Source: Limnephilus marmoratus (lineage: Eukaryota; Arthropoda; Insecta; Trichoptera; Limnephilidae). Taken from it: a stretch of 64,000 nt of DNA. The first letter of the stretch is position 1. The number at the start of each line of letters is the position of its first letter. The translations under genes were made by a program, and so were the position numbers. This document shows positions 42,131 to 53,239 of the stretch, piece by piece. The notes under the pieces are model-generated. The model was not told the origin of the DNA. It did no database searches and saw nothing but the letters and a program-made list of their open reading frames with translations. The DNA lies in NCBI GenBank assembly GCA_917880885.1, contig OU862912.1:53431117-53495116 (forward strand), written 5' to 3'.

Positions 42131-43580
42131 TCATTGTATTTGTTTATTTATCTAATAAGAAAACATATTATGTGTAAAACGTCATATACGTACATTTAAA
42201 ACAGGTTTCAGTAACAGAACGAACTGCTAATAAAATTAAACATAGAATTAATTTAGGTGCCTACATAAAAATAAAATCATAATCAAAAAACATTTATTTT
42301 ACAAAAAAAATACAAAAGGTGTTGCTTATGGTATGTGTATATTAATACACCTATTTATGTACAAAAGGCACCACAATTAATGCTTTTTAAATTCCATATA
42401 CATAATTTCTCTTTAATTCAATGACTCATAACACATTTTCAAAAGCAATAATTTGTATTTAATATTTTTGTGTAACTGTAACAGATAACAGAATAGGGAA
42501 AATGGGCCATAAACGATTATTTATTAGAAACTAGGCGCTCAACTGTGTCGCCAACATCGTTCATTCATACCACTGGAAATCGCATAATAGTTTTGATGGT
42601 CCGTGCAATTTGGTCGTAGTATGGCATCCATGCGATATCTCCCTATATATTTCTCTTATCTGTGCTGAAAACATTAACCGGATAAAACAGATCAGTGACA
42701 AAACAGAAAAAAGATAAAATAATAGGTTAAGTTTAGTGAGGTTAGGTGAGTTTGGTTTAGGTTAGGTTAACCCTCTCGCGAGACATGTCTTTATTTGGGG
42801 ACAGCTACTAATTTGCCAATTTGAAACTACCTACCCTCGGTAGATGACATTGTTTTGATCAATTCTCGTTCAAGTTAAAAAAAATCTATAGTTCGTCTAG
42901 TGACCTGTGGTGGTGGGTAATCTAGGCCCAGTTGTTCAACGCCATTTTGTTTTTTTTTTTACATTTGAAAAGTCTCCGTTAAACCGATTCTAGATACGTT
43001 TTAGCTTTCTATCCAATTGTAATAAGCTAATATGCTTAACTACATGGAAGTTGTCCTGTTGGGTCGTCCACCCCTGGGAGGCCAAGGGGACACCGGTGTC
43101 CCCTATGAAATTTCAAAAACAAAAACTTTTTATGAAACTGAATGAAAACCATGTCAAAATTGCTTGCACCAATAGGTAGGGTAAAAGATTCCAATCGTGT
43201 GGAACTCTAGAATTTATGTAATTAATTTATCTGTGACTTCAGACCGCTGTCAAAACCGAAAAGTCGTGAGTTTTAGCATTTTTGTTCCTTTTTCAAATGC
43301 ATGTAAAGGTATTTATTTATTATCAATCACCTTTGAATTGCTTTGAATGTGTTTTTTCACGTAGGATGTCTATTCAGGTTTATGTAAAAATAACAATATC
43401 AGTTCATTTTAGTATTTATACGGATATTTAAGCAAAATTCGGGAAGCCAAATTTTCGTACCCAAAATCAGGTGTTTTTGTTTTTTTTAGTACCTAAATTT
43501 TTTTTTATTTAGTACATAGTGTATTGAAAATTTCAGAATATTATCGTGTGTCAACGAAAAATAAATACAAGTGATATCTC
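42131..43580. other. Intergenic stretch between the two protease genes
   Basis: AT-rich, with a TTAGG-like degenerate run (ggtttaggttaggtt, about 42748-42770). I see no ORF with recognisable homology and no RNA gene. Confidence 0.5.
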
Positions 43581-43680
43581 ATTATATCGCCCCCCCCCCC
43601 CCCCCCCCCCCCTCTTTGCGATATTTCGTGATTTTTTTCCGAACCCCCCCCCCCCCCTCCTTCGAGTCTCACGTGATTAA
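43581..43680. repeat. Poly-C tracts within an insect-type interspersed repeat
   Basis: Long C runs at about 43590-43611 and 43646-43657 flank gcgatatttcgtgattttt and are followed by ctccttcgagtctcacg. The text around the C runs looks like a degenerate interspersed repeat; the counterpart G-rich repeat is at 57360-57470. Run lengths are prone to sequencing error. Confidence 0.6.
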
Positions 43681-44104
43681 TGAACGACCCTCGTTCTGCT
43701 GGTAACAATTTATTCAATGTTTTCTGGGTCACTAGAAGGATATTTAAAAATGCCATACTAATATACCGGACCGTTATTCCTCCCTTAGTTATTTTATAGC
43801 ACATTTAATATGTAAAACACTGATAAATGTAAGTAATATTTGATTTATGGTGATCATTCGCATTAGCACATTGCTTTCCTTGTTATCTCTAAACTTAATA
43901 TCTAGAGATGTCTGATTAATATACTAATTACAAATATTAAAAATTTACCAAAAAAAGCATTTTATTTTCACGTCCTTCATAATTCTTCCGTGTGGGTTAA
44001 GTTAGATTTGTAGTTTATTTGTTATATTTCTTCACACTATTATTTGTCACTGTTTTGTTTTGTCATTGAACCGGTGACAACTGTTGGTGATTTAACAGTG
44101 GGAT
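43681..44104. other. 3' flank of gene 2 with a candidate poly(A) signal
   Basis: On the minus strand AATAAA occurs at 44019-44014, 86 nt after the gene 2 stop codon, a usual distance for a short 3' UTR. Another lies near 43966. No other feature was seen. Confidence 0.5.
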
Positions 44105-44304
44105 TTAAAGGTGATGGTTGATGAAGTCCCTGTACTGAGCGGCATCAGTGAAGATGGTGTACTCCGAGGGGTCACAAAGGTTCTTGTCTTTGCGCGAGGC
44201 GCTGAGGGAGACGATGCCCCGCACAGCCCACGCCTCCTGGCCGTCCGCACCGCGTTGCTTGAAGTACATGCCGCCACCACTGTCTCCGTTGCAAACGCTG
44301 GTAC
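44105..44304 (-). CDS. Serine protease gene 2, last exon with catalytic Ser
   Basis: The exon runs from a TTTGTGTCCAG acceptor (minus strand) to TAA at 44107-44105, 200 nt, the same as gene 1. It encodes GTSVCNGDSGGGMYF, then QEAWAVRGIVSLSA, CDPSEYTIFTDAAQY and RDFINHHL. Position 189 is Ser, so chymotrypsin- or elastase-like specificity is more likely than trypsin-like. Ser in gene 2 against Gly in gene 1 at the pocket base suggests the paralogues differ in substrate. Confidence 0.93.
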
Positions 44305-44864
44305 CTGGACACAAAAGACTCAAAATGTGTTAAATGGAACTGTTGATAGATCTGTTAGGAACTCTGTTCTGTTAACCACTTCATTGAAACACAAGGCGAC
44401 TTGCAAGGAATTGTGTATCATAATGAAAAGATCTGTAAATCGGACACGAATATGTTGGGTTTTGTCAGGTTTTGTCATACATTACACAATAGTCCACTTG
44501 CATCACATTTTTTTTAAATTCCGGTTTAAGCAAATATTCTAAGACATTCTGTATTTTTTTTTAATCGTATTTTTGAAATCCTGGCGATTTTTTGAAAATT
44601 TTAATCCGAAAAATCTGACTATTTTTTATAAACCGGAAAGACGGGACATAACTTTATGGGTGCGAAAAAACGATAATTACACAGCCGATTATTAAAATAA
44701 AAGAACGTTTTCCTCAAGAAAGGGCACAGGATAATAACGAGGCATACCACAAATATGTGAATATTTTCCACATGTCCTACAATGATTTTAAGCAGGAAAT
44801 ATCACTTATGTTTTAACTGTATATACCTTCAATGTAAATGTTATTTATTGCGTAATTTTCTTTT
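44305..44864. other. Gene 2 intron start, nothing recognised
   Basis: AT-rich intron sequence between the last exon and a retroelement remnant, with no exon or paired repeat. Confidence 0.5.
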
Positions 44865-45900
44865 CATTTTATTTATTTATTTTTATTTTATTATATTTTA
44901 TTAATACTTCAACGCCCTGATAGGCTCTTACATAATAAGTTTAAAATACAGAGACATATTTTTAAATAAAAAAGATGATCTTGAAAAAGTAAACATCACA
45001 TGAATGGAGGTTATAAAGGTAAATTTTAGTAAAAATAATGCATTACAATACATGAGAAAGTTTTTAAAGTTGCAGATGGCATAAAATAGTATACATAGTG
45101 TATTTACAAAATTTACATAAAAACAATTCTTGACAAATCAAATCAAATGTCACAGTACATAAAAAGAAAAAGCCAACAGATTTTTAAATTGTAGATAAAT
45201 ATTTTAAAAATAACACAAATATATGCAATGTGCTATGTGATTCTCCCTAAATATCACAATATACTACATGAAAATATCATACAAGTATTTCTTAAATGAT
45301 GGTAAATTTGTATTAAATGCATAGATACTTGAGGTGAATTTGTTTGCAAGTGTGTGAAATCCAGAAATATGTATGTATGAGGTAGTTGGTTCCAGGATTA
45401 TTGTTGCCGAATACTATGTTTTGCCTTGTCGCTCGAGTTGGTACCTTAAAGCACCTTAAAGTCAATGAGATGCAGGAGTTCACAACAGTCTAAATCGGAG
45501 TGAATAATTTTAAACAAAAAAGTTATGTCATTTATTTTTCTTCTGTTTTCTAGGGAATGCAAAGTGTATTTAGTAAGAATGTATAGTTAATGTGTTGAAT
45601 AGATATATGTAACTTGAAGTTAATAAATCGTAAAAATTTGTGCTGCACTCGTTCAATATTTTTTATATGAATTTGATAATATGGGGACCAAACTATGGAA
45701 TTGTATTCCAGCATGCTGTGTACTAGTGATAAATATACAATTTTTATAACTTCCAACGAATCAAAGTCTTTGGTGGTTCTGATTATAAATCAGAATTATG
45801 TCTTCATGCCTTTGTTGGTTATTTGTTGTATGTGATTTATAAAATTTAATTGGACGTCAAGCATAACTCCAAGATCATTTTGCATTGTATTTGTTTTTGC
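44865..45900 (-). mobile_element. Degraded non-LTR element, 3' part
   Basis: On the minus strand, RT C-terminal sequence (pseudogene 45550-45890) is followed by a long 3' region. It ends in a TGTAAGAG block, a GCC/GGC-type hairpin (about 44925-44913) and a TAAAA/TAAA-rich tail (44910-44867). The end signature is shared with elements at 4827, 8151 and 12807. Confidence 0.65.
45550..45890 (-). pseudogene. RT C-terminal remnant related to the 13363-14691 element
   Basis: IERVQHKFLRFINFKLHIS aligns with ERVQHKFLRYINFKLGIF of the other element, and VIKIVYLSLVHSMLEYNSIVW with KTVKLLYTSLVRSQLEFNSTIW. Upstream the frame is broken, but the DVQLNFINHIQQI-type region (45880-45820) is still readable. 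It is non-functional. Confidence 0.8.
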
Positions 45901-45929
45901 AAATAAATAAATAAGATTCTTACATTAGA

Positions 45930-46500
45930 AGAAAGAGGACAATCTACTAACTTATGTTATTACAAAATTATTCACAACACAAACACATTGAAACCACTTA
46001 TTTTCTATTCAGTAATATTGACATTATAGTTCCTAATAGACGTTATTTAAGGAGTTATAAAACATTTCACAGTAAGTTATTTAATAACAATATTGTCTAC
46101 TTCAATCCAAAGTCTCAAATTTGTAAATTGTATAATGCCATAGAATGTGACGATGTAGACTTGTTTATAAACAGACTCGGATATCTAAAACAACATGTGC
46201 CAATTTTATTACCTACAAGCTAATAAGACGTCATGGCAAATAGAAGTAATAAAACTAAAAAGTGTGTGATTGCTTTGTTATTATTTCTTTTCTTTCTTCC
46301 CTTTCTCTGTACTACATACTTACTATAGTTTATATTTCATTTTACTTATTTTTATTTCTATTATTTCACTGGTAGCATCTCCACCTAGTAACAACTAAAA
46401 CTTGAATTACGCTTACTGTGAACATTTTTGACAATTTCATTAATGTGATAATTTACAAACAATAAATGTTCCAAAAAATAAATTAATAAATACATAGATA
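45930..46500 (+). pseudogene. C-terminal tail and 3' UTR of a + strand retroelement ORF
   Basis: The frame 45954-46223 (89 residues; VPNRRYLRSYKTFHSKLF, QICKLYNAIECDDVDLF) looks like the last part of a non-LTR ORF2, where LRxxYNxxxxxxDIF patterns are usual. A 3' region with AATAAATTAATAAATA at about 46476 follows. No catalytic part is present. Confidence 0.5.
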
Positions 46501-46913
46501 AGTAGGCATTAAAGCACAGCTGGATCTACGGGACCGCAAAAGGCGCTAAAACCGGAGGTAATAATATGGTGTCCACAAATTAGAGGTACAATCGAAAAGC
46601 TCGTAAATCTACATCACATTTGGAGTACATTTTGTAGTGTAACTTTTTTTGATTTGAGCTATTGTTTCCGAGTAAATCGAGTCCTAAGTTGGAGTTTATA
46701 AGGTCAAATTTGAAAAAAACCAATCGCATCTACGGTGTTCCTATTACCTGTTTATGGTTGTGGGTCTGTCACTCTGGTTCAATGAACTCTGACTTGCATC
46801 GAATTAAAAACAGGAACTGATTCTGCGACGAATTCAAATAAGCCATAAATAATTAGCCAAACCTTATTTTAATTGTCATTTGACACATCAAAAAAATAAA
46901 ACATAAAAAATAC
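46501..46913. other. Gene 2 intron with possible hAT end
   Basis: The text cacagctggatctacgggac at 46515 followed by aaaaggcgct resembles the terminal repeat of the hAT element at 61846-63305, but no partner end was found nearby. The rest is unremarkable. Confidence 0.35.
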
Positions 46914-47070
46914 CATTTCTGTATCCAGCGCAGAAGGTTCCATCATTGATGAACTTGGAGTAGAAGACCGGGTTAGACTTGATGCAGCTGAGGTCATCTG
47001 TGACAGGCATGGTGGCTGAGGTCAGCTGAGTGGCCAGTGTATCTTGCTCTGTGAACCCCCACCCCACCAC
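46914..47070 (-). CDS. Serine protease gene 2, exon with VVGWG block
   Basis: The minus-strand exon runs from a TTTGCAG acceptor to a GTATTT donor at 46913, 157 nt, phase 0 to phase 1. It encodes VVGWGFTEQDTLATQLTSAT, MPVTDDLSCIKSN and DGTFCAGYRNG, aligning with gene 1 exon 32376-32532 throughout. The donor (GTATTT) is weaker than in gene 1 (GTAAGT). Confidence 0.92.
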
Positions 47071-47339
47071 CTGCAAATATCACTCCCATTACTCACTAAA
47101 CACATACTTCTTTACTAATAGACGTGTTTCAATTTTTACGCAATTAATAAACAACCATCCATTAATGGTTGTTTGTCAGTTGCATAAAATTAAGTTCCGT
47201 TCCTCCTTAGTGACAGAAATCCTCAGCCAAATGATTTTTTTAAAGACATTCTAAAAGTTTACCGCAGTTTAGAGCCAGTTACTGGGGAGGAAGGATTAAT
47301 CCTCAATCAAACCAAAAAAAAAAATTCGAAATTGGCAAC
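47071..47339. other. Start of the 10-kb gene 2 intron; small hairpin at 47149
   Basis: An inverted pair (aaacaaccat / atggttgttt, about 47149-47175), flanked by ttttacgcaa / ttgcataaaa, suggests a tiny foldback. Nothing else was recognised. Confidence 0.45.
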
Positions 47340-47695
47340 TACGATGACGGCCGGCGTGGTCTTTTGGATAAGGCGATAAGGCTTTTGACTCGCAATCCGA
47401 AGGCAATTAATTCATTTAAAATAATTATACCTAGTAGATAGATTTGCGGCACGTTCCATAGTGGAAGATCCTCTTAGTATCGCCCTGGAGTAAGACCACC
47501 ATTCAGAATTGAAAGTTGCTTGAAATGGCGTTAGCCGTGTTTGGTGACCAGATCTGAATAGCCAGGTACTTCCCCACCTTCCTCTTTCCCACCTCCTTCC
47601 CCACTATCTTCAGCCTTACAACATACCCCAATGGGGATGCCATAGTCTCACTGGTTCCAGACGGGAGCAGCTGAGACCCTTGTGAGGTATTACTA
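47340..47695 (+). repeat. SINE-B copy
   Basis: A degenerate tRNA-like head (ggccggcgtggtcttttgga, about 47349-47404) is followed by the body shared with 1886-2221 in the opposite orientation. Shared blocks include ttccatagtggaagat, ggagtaagaccaccattca, ccaggtacttccccacctt and gccatagtctcactggttcc. The minus-strand frame 47503-47790 is a product of the repeat. Confidence 0.75.
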
Positions 47696-48256
47696 TAAAA
47701 AAATAATAAATAAAAAAAACTAGCCGGCCCAGGAGATGGCACAACCAGGTCGGAAAATTTTAAATAGATGTAGCAAAATAAATAAAGCAATTATACCAAA
47801 AACATTAACGGGTCGATTTATTACACGCATTATGACCCAGGTTTTGCGCAAGCAAACATGAAACCCACTAACTTCAACTAACAGTTAAATGTACACGATA
47901 TGTCTTTCACAATTTAAAGACAATTATGTTAGAAACATTAAAATAACATTAACCCCTTAACAATAATAATGCATTCACTCAGCGATATAATCACTGCTAT
48001 TTACTCAGTGCTATTTTGGTCTGGACTTTGCATAAATACAGTCCAAAATTTCAACTTGCTTTTCCTGGCAAATAACGCAGTGAAGCGTCCGGGAATGGAA
48101 TGGTTGGTAATGAGTTAAAGAGTAATGAGCTTTCTGAGATAAGATAACGTCATACTAAATAATGCAAAATTATACAAAATCATATGTTTTTGTTTTGAAA
48201 ATTTTATTGCTAAGAAGTATTATAGATGCTTCAATTAAATACTGCGTGTAGAATTC
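47696..48256. other. Gene 2 intron, nothing recognised
   Basis: AT-rich; no exon, no paired repeats. Confidence 0.5.
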
Positions 48257-48603
48257 AATTTGGGAGGCGGGAATGGGTACCGCCGCCCCGGGAACCTTTA
48301 TTGGATAACCAACACCTCTGCCATAGGTCACCCCAAGTGGTTCGCTACGTTTGGTGATTTAGCAGGGGTGCCCGGGTTCATGGGGTGAGGTTTGTCTAGG
48401 TCTTGCAGGCGGATGACCAGGACACACTGAACCCCAGACCCCTACCCACCCCTTAAACCCTTTTCCTTCCCAGAACTCTCCTCTCCTTCCTTTCCTTAAG
48501 AAAAAACCTCCACACAGCATCCCCAAAGATGACATCGGCCCTGTGGGAAATTATTTTCCTCAGGGCCTCCTGTGTGGAGCTCATGTAAAAAAAAAAAAAA
48601 AAA
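48257..48603 (+). repeat. REP-A retroposon copy with poly(A) tail, internally deleted
   Basis: It is nearly identical to 8635-8977, including the same internal deletion, from aatttgggaggcggg to an A tail of about 17. The similarity suggests that both came recently from one short master copy. Confidence 0.85.
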
Positions 48604-50744
48604 CATACATTGGCCCTTAAAAATATAGAAGTCTTTTAATAAGCCTAGAAAAAAATAAAATATTAGGTCTATAAAAAATCACTTCCAAGTGCAAACTCTT
48701 CTACTTATAAACCTCTTTTCGGGTATCGTTTTATTGTTTAATGTAGCAAATTGATTCTTTTATAATAAGCGCAAAAAAATTTACATTTACGCTCGAACTT
48801 CACAAAATAAAATAAAATATGTATTTTAGCGTTGTTATATTACAATACGGCCGGCAGTCAAAGAATTTGGATTTTCAAAGTGAACCCTGTGCCGTCCACC
48901 TAAGGACTAAAGAATCACCACACCCATTTTCTGTCAGTACGGCCCCGGACGGAGCGGGGAACAGACGATAGGTTCCGAGTCGCTTGGTTTCGTTAAATAA
49001 ATTTTAAATTTCCGTTTTATTACAATAAACAATGCGGAAAAAAGGAGTTAATGTTTTTTACAGGCCTTTACGAAATTAACCTGTAAAAAAAATTCTCAAA
49101 TACATTTTCCAACCCTTCCAAAACCTTTTTTCAAGTAATTTTAAACTCCTTCCATAAAGGGGCGTGAATTCCGATTCCGATTTTTTTCCTGGACTATTGG
49201 ATCGCCTTAAATGCATGCGTAATCACTTTAAAAAATTAGTGTAAATTATCGGGAGAAATTAGATTAAATAGTACATTAAGTATATTAATACAGTCATTCT
49301 ACATAACATACTTCCCTCGAACACTTCTGAACATAAGCTTTTTAAATATATATGTATAGTTATATTTTAAGACAATTTCTGTTGGAAGATTCTCTATCCT
49401 TTGTGTTATCTTTTCCGTTAAGTCAGCTTTGCGATACAATTGAGATAAATACGCAAATCCGTCGAATATCGGAAAGCGTCAGTCGTACGTTATCATTTTT
49501 ATGGCTTTCAGTGGCTTGGCAATGCCTGTCGTATATTGAATCGATTAATTACCTACTTAAAAACACGAATTACTTTAATTAATTTTAAAGTTTACATATA
49601 AACCCAAAACATTTAACACGGGTTCATAAATTACTATTCGTTTGTAATGTTGATGTTTGTACACAATGACATTCGATAGCCAAATTTTCCCGCGGCTGAC
49701 ATCTCTTAACGAGGATCATGCAAACGCCCCGTCATCCCACGCATTAGGTTTACTACTTTTAAGAGTAGGTGACTTAAAACAACCGCAGTATTAAGCTCGT
49801 TAGCGCGATACGGAATACCGTATTTAAGAAAACTGTCAAAATGTGTCATATACGGTCGATTTAACCCGTCTGTTTGGTTCAATATATTCGCACCTCACAA
49901 TCCGGAAGCATCGGACTCTGAAAAAAATTCTGAAACCGTCACTTTGGACCGAGATTGTAAAATATCTATGCGAGATAGCTTTTAAATTTCAAAGACATTA
50001 AGAAGCATTATTTCATTCTCTTTCTGGTTAAAAGAAAAATACATATGTTTGTATGAGAGGAAGAGAGATATATGGCTTTTAAAATGTAAGGTCGCTCGGG
50101 ACGTTTTTGGTCTGAAAGTATAATGCGATTACATGTTTTGGTATGTATTTATTCCTAAACAAGCAGACGGGTTTATCATGCGTTACGCTGTCGCAAAAAA
50201 TACAAAATCGCCCTTTAGATGTCGACTTGAAAAAGTAGATAATAAATAACATGAAACTCCCTCGATAGAAAAACCGCAAAATATGCTCCGAAAATTATAA
50301 AAAAACTCCTCTCTTTCTGATATTTGATATATGCTGTAAGTATGAAAAAATTCACGAAATATATTTTTTTAAGATTTTCGCTTTATTTTAAACAAGTTAT
50401 TTTTCATTCAATAATATTTTCACAAGTCATTTATGCCTATTCATTATAACACGCTCCTTCTACGTTCGTACTTACAAATCTCCCTATTAAACCATCTTCA
50501 GTAGGTGATCGTTTTCTTATTTTTAAGCCTTCGACCAAGTATACTTACGTCAATGTTTTAAACGCTTATAAGTCTTATAACGGAACCAAAAAACGGAAAG
50601 AAATAAACAGTGTGTAAAAGCACGTACCGGGAGGATTTTAACCAGCTTTTCTTGAGCATATTTGAAGTAAAAAATGTTAATGCCATTTTGCTGTCCGATG
50701 ATATTTTTTTCAATTAAAAAAATTTTACAATGACACGTCGCAAC
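48604..50744. other. Long gene 2 intron segment, nothing recognised
   Basis: No exon or known repeat. The part at about 49680-49950 is less AT-rich but has no terminal repeats or frames of note; the frame at 49352-49582 has no recognisable homology. Confidence 0.45.
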
Positions 50745-51105
50745 TGGATAGTCGGCCTCGTAGCGACGGAATCGCGTAGCTTGAAATAGTTTCGCCGTCT
50801 TCGGTGACCAGTTCTGAATTGCCAGGAACTTCCCCACCTTCCTCTTCCCCACCTCCTTCCACTATTCCCGGGTTACGAATAACCCAACAATGTTTGAAAA
50901 TCTCCTACTACTAACACAGTAAGCGGAAAATGTTATTTGTGTCGTGATGGAGGACTCAGCCAGCCGAAGAATCGAACACGCGACGCCCGGGTGGGACCCA
51001 AACGCGATGCCCACTCAGCCACTCAGCCACTTCAGCCTCACAAAATACCCCAATTGGGGATGCCATAACCTCACTGGAACCAGGCGGTTGGAAGCAGTTA
51101 AATTT
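50745..51105 (+). repeat. SINE-B copy interrupted by a tRNA-like insertion
   Basis: SINE-B body blocks (ggtgaccagttctgaattgc, ccttcctcttccccacctcc) run to about 50864 and resume at about 51030 (cctcacaaaataccccaatt, ggggatgccataacctcact). Between them is about 165 nt that on the minus strand carries a tRNA-like A-box (tggctgagtgggcatcgcg) and a B-box (gtgttcgattc), so a second tRNA-derived repeat is nested here. Confidence 0.65.
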
Positions 51106-51425
51106 CAGGCAAAATATAATTATGAAAAAAAATATTTTCAGACTTCTTTTCAAGAAATCCATTATAAATTATTTTGTTCAGATTATGTAGGTCAGGGTAG
51201 ATAACATTTACAGTTGTGATTACACTCGATGAAACAAAATAGGGGCACTAAAAAGAGAAAAACATATACATGTATAGGATTTAGCGTACGATATAGAATA
51301 ATCGGTCTCTTCTTTGTGCTCTGCTTCGTAGCCTCCCCACTGTTTTCTACTTTAGTTATCTGAAGGTTTCACTTCTACCGCGTGTGAATTGCACACTTGT
51401 AATTCTTTAATATCTTATTTTAGTA
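51106..51425. other. Gene 2 intron, nothing recognised
   Basis: The fragment tttcacttctaccgcgtgtg (51367) recurs in changed form near 58152, hinting at a shared MITE, but it is not resolved. Confidence 0.4.
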
Positions 51426-51500
51426 TCCTGACGAAAAAACCATTGATTTTGAAACACGTAGATATAAGTTTAATTCAAAATCGGGGTGTAAACAAAGTTC
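51426..51500 (+). ncRNA. Third hammerhead-like motif, degraded
   Basis: It has GTATC then CTGACGA (51430-51436), an A/T-only stem II (AAAA/TTTT around about eight bases), GAAAC, a short stem III, GTA and GATAT pairing with the first strand. A ggtgtaaacaaagtt block follows, as in the other two copies. Stem II is weak, so it is probably inactive, but it shows the family is dispersed. Confidence 0.45.
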
Positions 51501-51549
51501 GTTATTAATTTTCTCTTCAATTTTCTACCATTCTTTTTTTTACGTATTA

Positions 51550-52217
51550 TTAGGTCCTTACATGTGAAATTGGCGTTTTGTATGGGAGGAACATAAAGTC
51601 GATTTTTTTTTAATATAATATATGTATTTATTTAATCAAAGTATGTACCATTGCTGTCTATGCACTTTTGCCATCTCATAGGTAGTTCATCGATCCCTTT
51701 ACTAAAAAACCATTCGGACGGGAATCAATAAAATCTTTGAAGGCGGTTTGGACTGCCACATCGGAGTTGAATTTTTTCCCTTGCAAGAAGTTATCCAAAT
51801 TTCGAAAAAAATGGTAATCTGTTGGGGCAAGGTCCGGAGAGTACGGTGGATGTCTTAGACATTCCAATTGAAGCTTCTCTAATTTGGTAGCCGTCTGTTG
51901 TGCAGTGCGTGGTCTAGCGTTCTAACGCGCGTTTGTTGATTTGCTTCACTCAATTCGTGAGGTACCCACCTTCCCAATTTGCTTCAAGTGGATTAAAACA
52001 GTTTTATCACTAACACCGCAGCCTGCAGCTAACTCGGACGTGGTTTGCGATGGATCCGCTTCCACAATAGCCTTCAATTCTTCATTATCAACTTTGGTCT
52101 CCGGCCGTCCACGGGGCTTGTTCTGCAGGTCGAAATTTCCAGAACGAAAACGTTGGAACCAAAACGCACTGTGTTTTCTTTTGCGGCAAAACGCCAATTT
52201 CATATGTAAGGACCTAA
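51550..52217 (-). mobile_element. Mariner element, heavily deleted (668 bp)
   Basis: The same terminal repeats as 40985-41904 (ttaggtccttacatgtgaaa left; the inverse on the right) with TA at 51548-51549 and 52218-52219. On the minus strand it retains part of the helix-turn-helix region (FWFQRFRSGNFDL, TSELAAGCGVSDKTV) and the C-terminal SPDLAPTDYHFFRNL. The first 40 or so residues and the catalytic centre are missing. The deletion endpoints differ from those of the other copy. Confidence 0.88.
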
Positions 52218-52351
52218 TATTTTGTTTGCTATAGTGCCAAAATGAATAAATTGAATTGCACATCTCAATGTAGTTGGAAATAAACTGTTTTTATCACGGA
52301 AATATGAATAAAAATATATGCCAATGTAATTAAGGTTCTTTTTATAAAAGA

Positions 52352-52710
52352 CTAGCTTTTTCCCGCGGCTTCGCTCACATGGTGTAAGGGGGGTTCCCAC
52401 TTCGACTCCTCCACCTCCCCCCTCCCCCACCTCTCACCGCCCTCCCTCCCCCCTCCCCACTCCCCCGTCTCTCCCTCCCTCCTGCTTTCCGTACATTCAG
52501 TTTTCAAACCTCGCGTGCCACCGATAGCAATTTTTTTATACAAATTTCAGAGTCAGTATATTCATAATGTCAGAGCTCACCGGAAGTTTTATAAAAACCT
52601 TGTCCTGACAATAACGAACACACAAAAAAAAGAATTATCCAATTTGGTGCAGTCGTTCGAAAGTTATGCGCTTAGCAACACATTCAGCGATTCGTTTTTA
52701 TACACAAGAT
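52352..52710 (+). repeat. REP-C copy
   Basis: It starts ctagctttttcccgcggctt and has a C/T-rich tract at about 52395-52490, then ctcgcgtgccacc, gtcagagctcacc, cctgacaataacgaacacac and gtgcagtcgttcgaaagtt blocks. It ends near ataaataaat without a long microsatellite. It is the most complete copy at its start. Confidence 0.75.
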
Positions 52711-53239
52711 AAATAAATATGCCAACAAGTCGCGGAGGTTAAAAGGTTGCGAATTTTTTACGGATACATTCCATGTTTTGATGATAAAAAAATGTAAAAT
52801 CATTAAAAATATAACTGTTCGTTAAAAACAGCCAAGATACACGTAACATACCGTGTAAAATGTTAAATCTCAAAATTATAATTGTAATCATTGGTATTTA
52901 CCGTTAGATCGTGTCATGAATAAAGGAATTTTGGTTGAAGTATTGCTAAGAGGGAAAACCTGACTTTTATTTTTATCAAGATGAAGTTAAAAATAATGAT
53001 TATCATTATCAATGAATCTTCTTGGAGTTGGAGGGAAACCTTTATCGTTATTATTTCTTTGAAGTTGGCTTGGTTTGTGTTTGGGTCACTATAATATTTA
53101 TGATAAAACGGGGAAGCTATTTTACCGAGATAAATATTTTATTTATTTTTCTTGGAATTATTTATTTATAATATTGTGTGGGGTTATTTTTAATAATATT
53201 TTGATCGTTCTTTTGTAAAATAGTTCTTTCTCAGGATAT
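52711..53239. other. Gene 2 intron, nothing recognised
   Basis: AT-rich; no exon or repeat partner. Confidence 0.5.
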
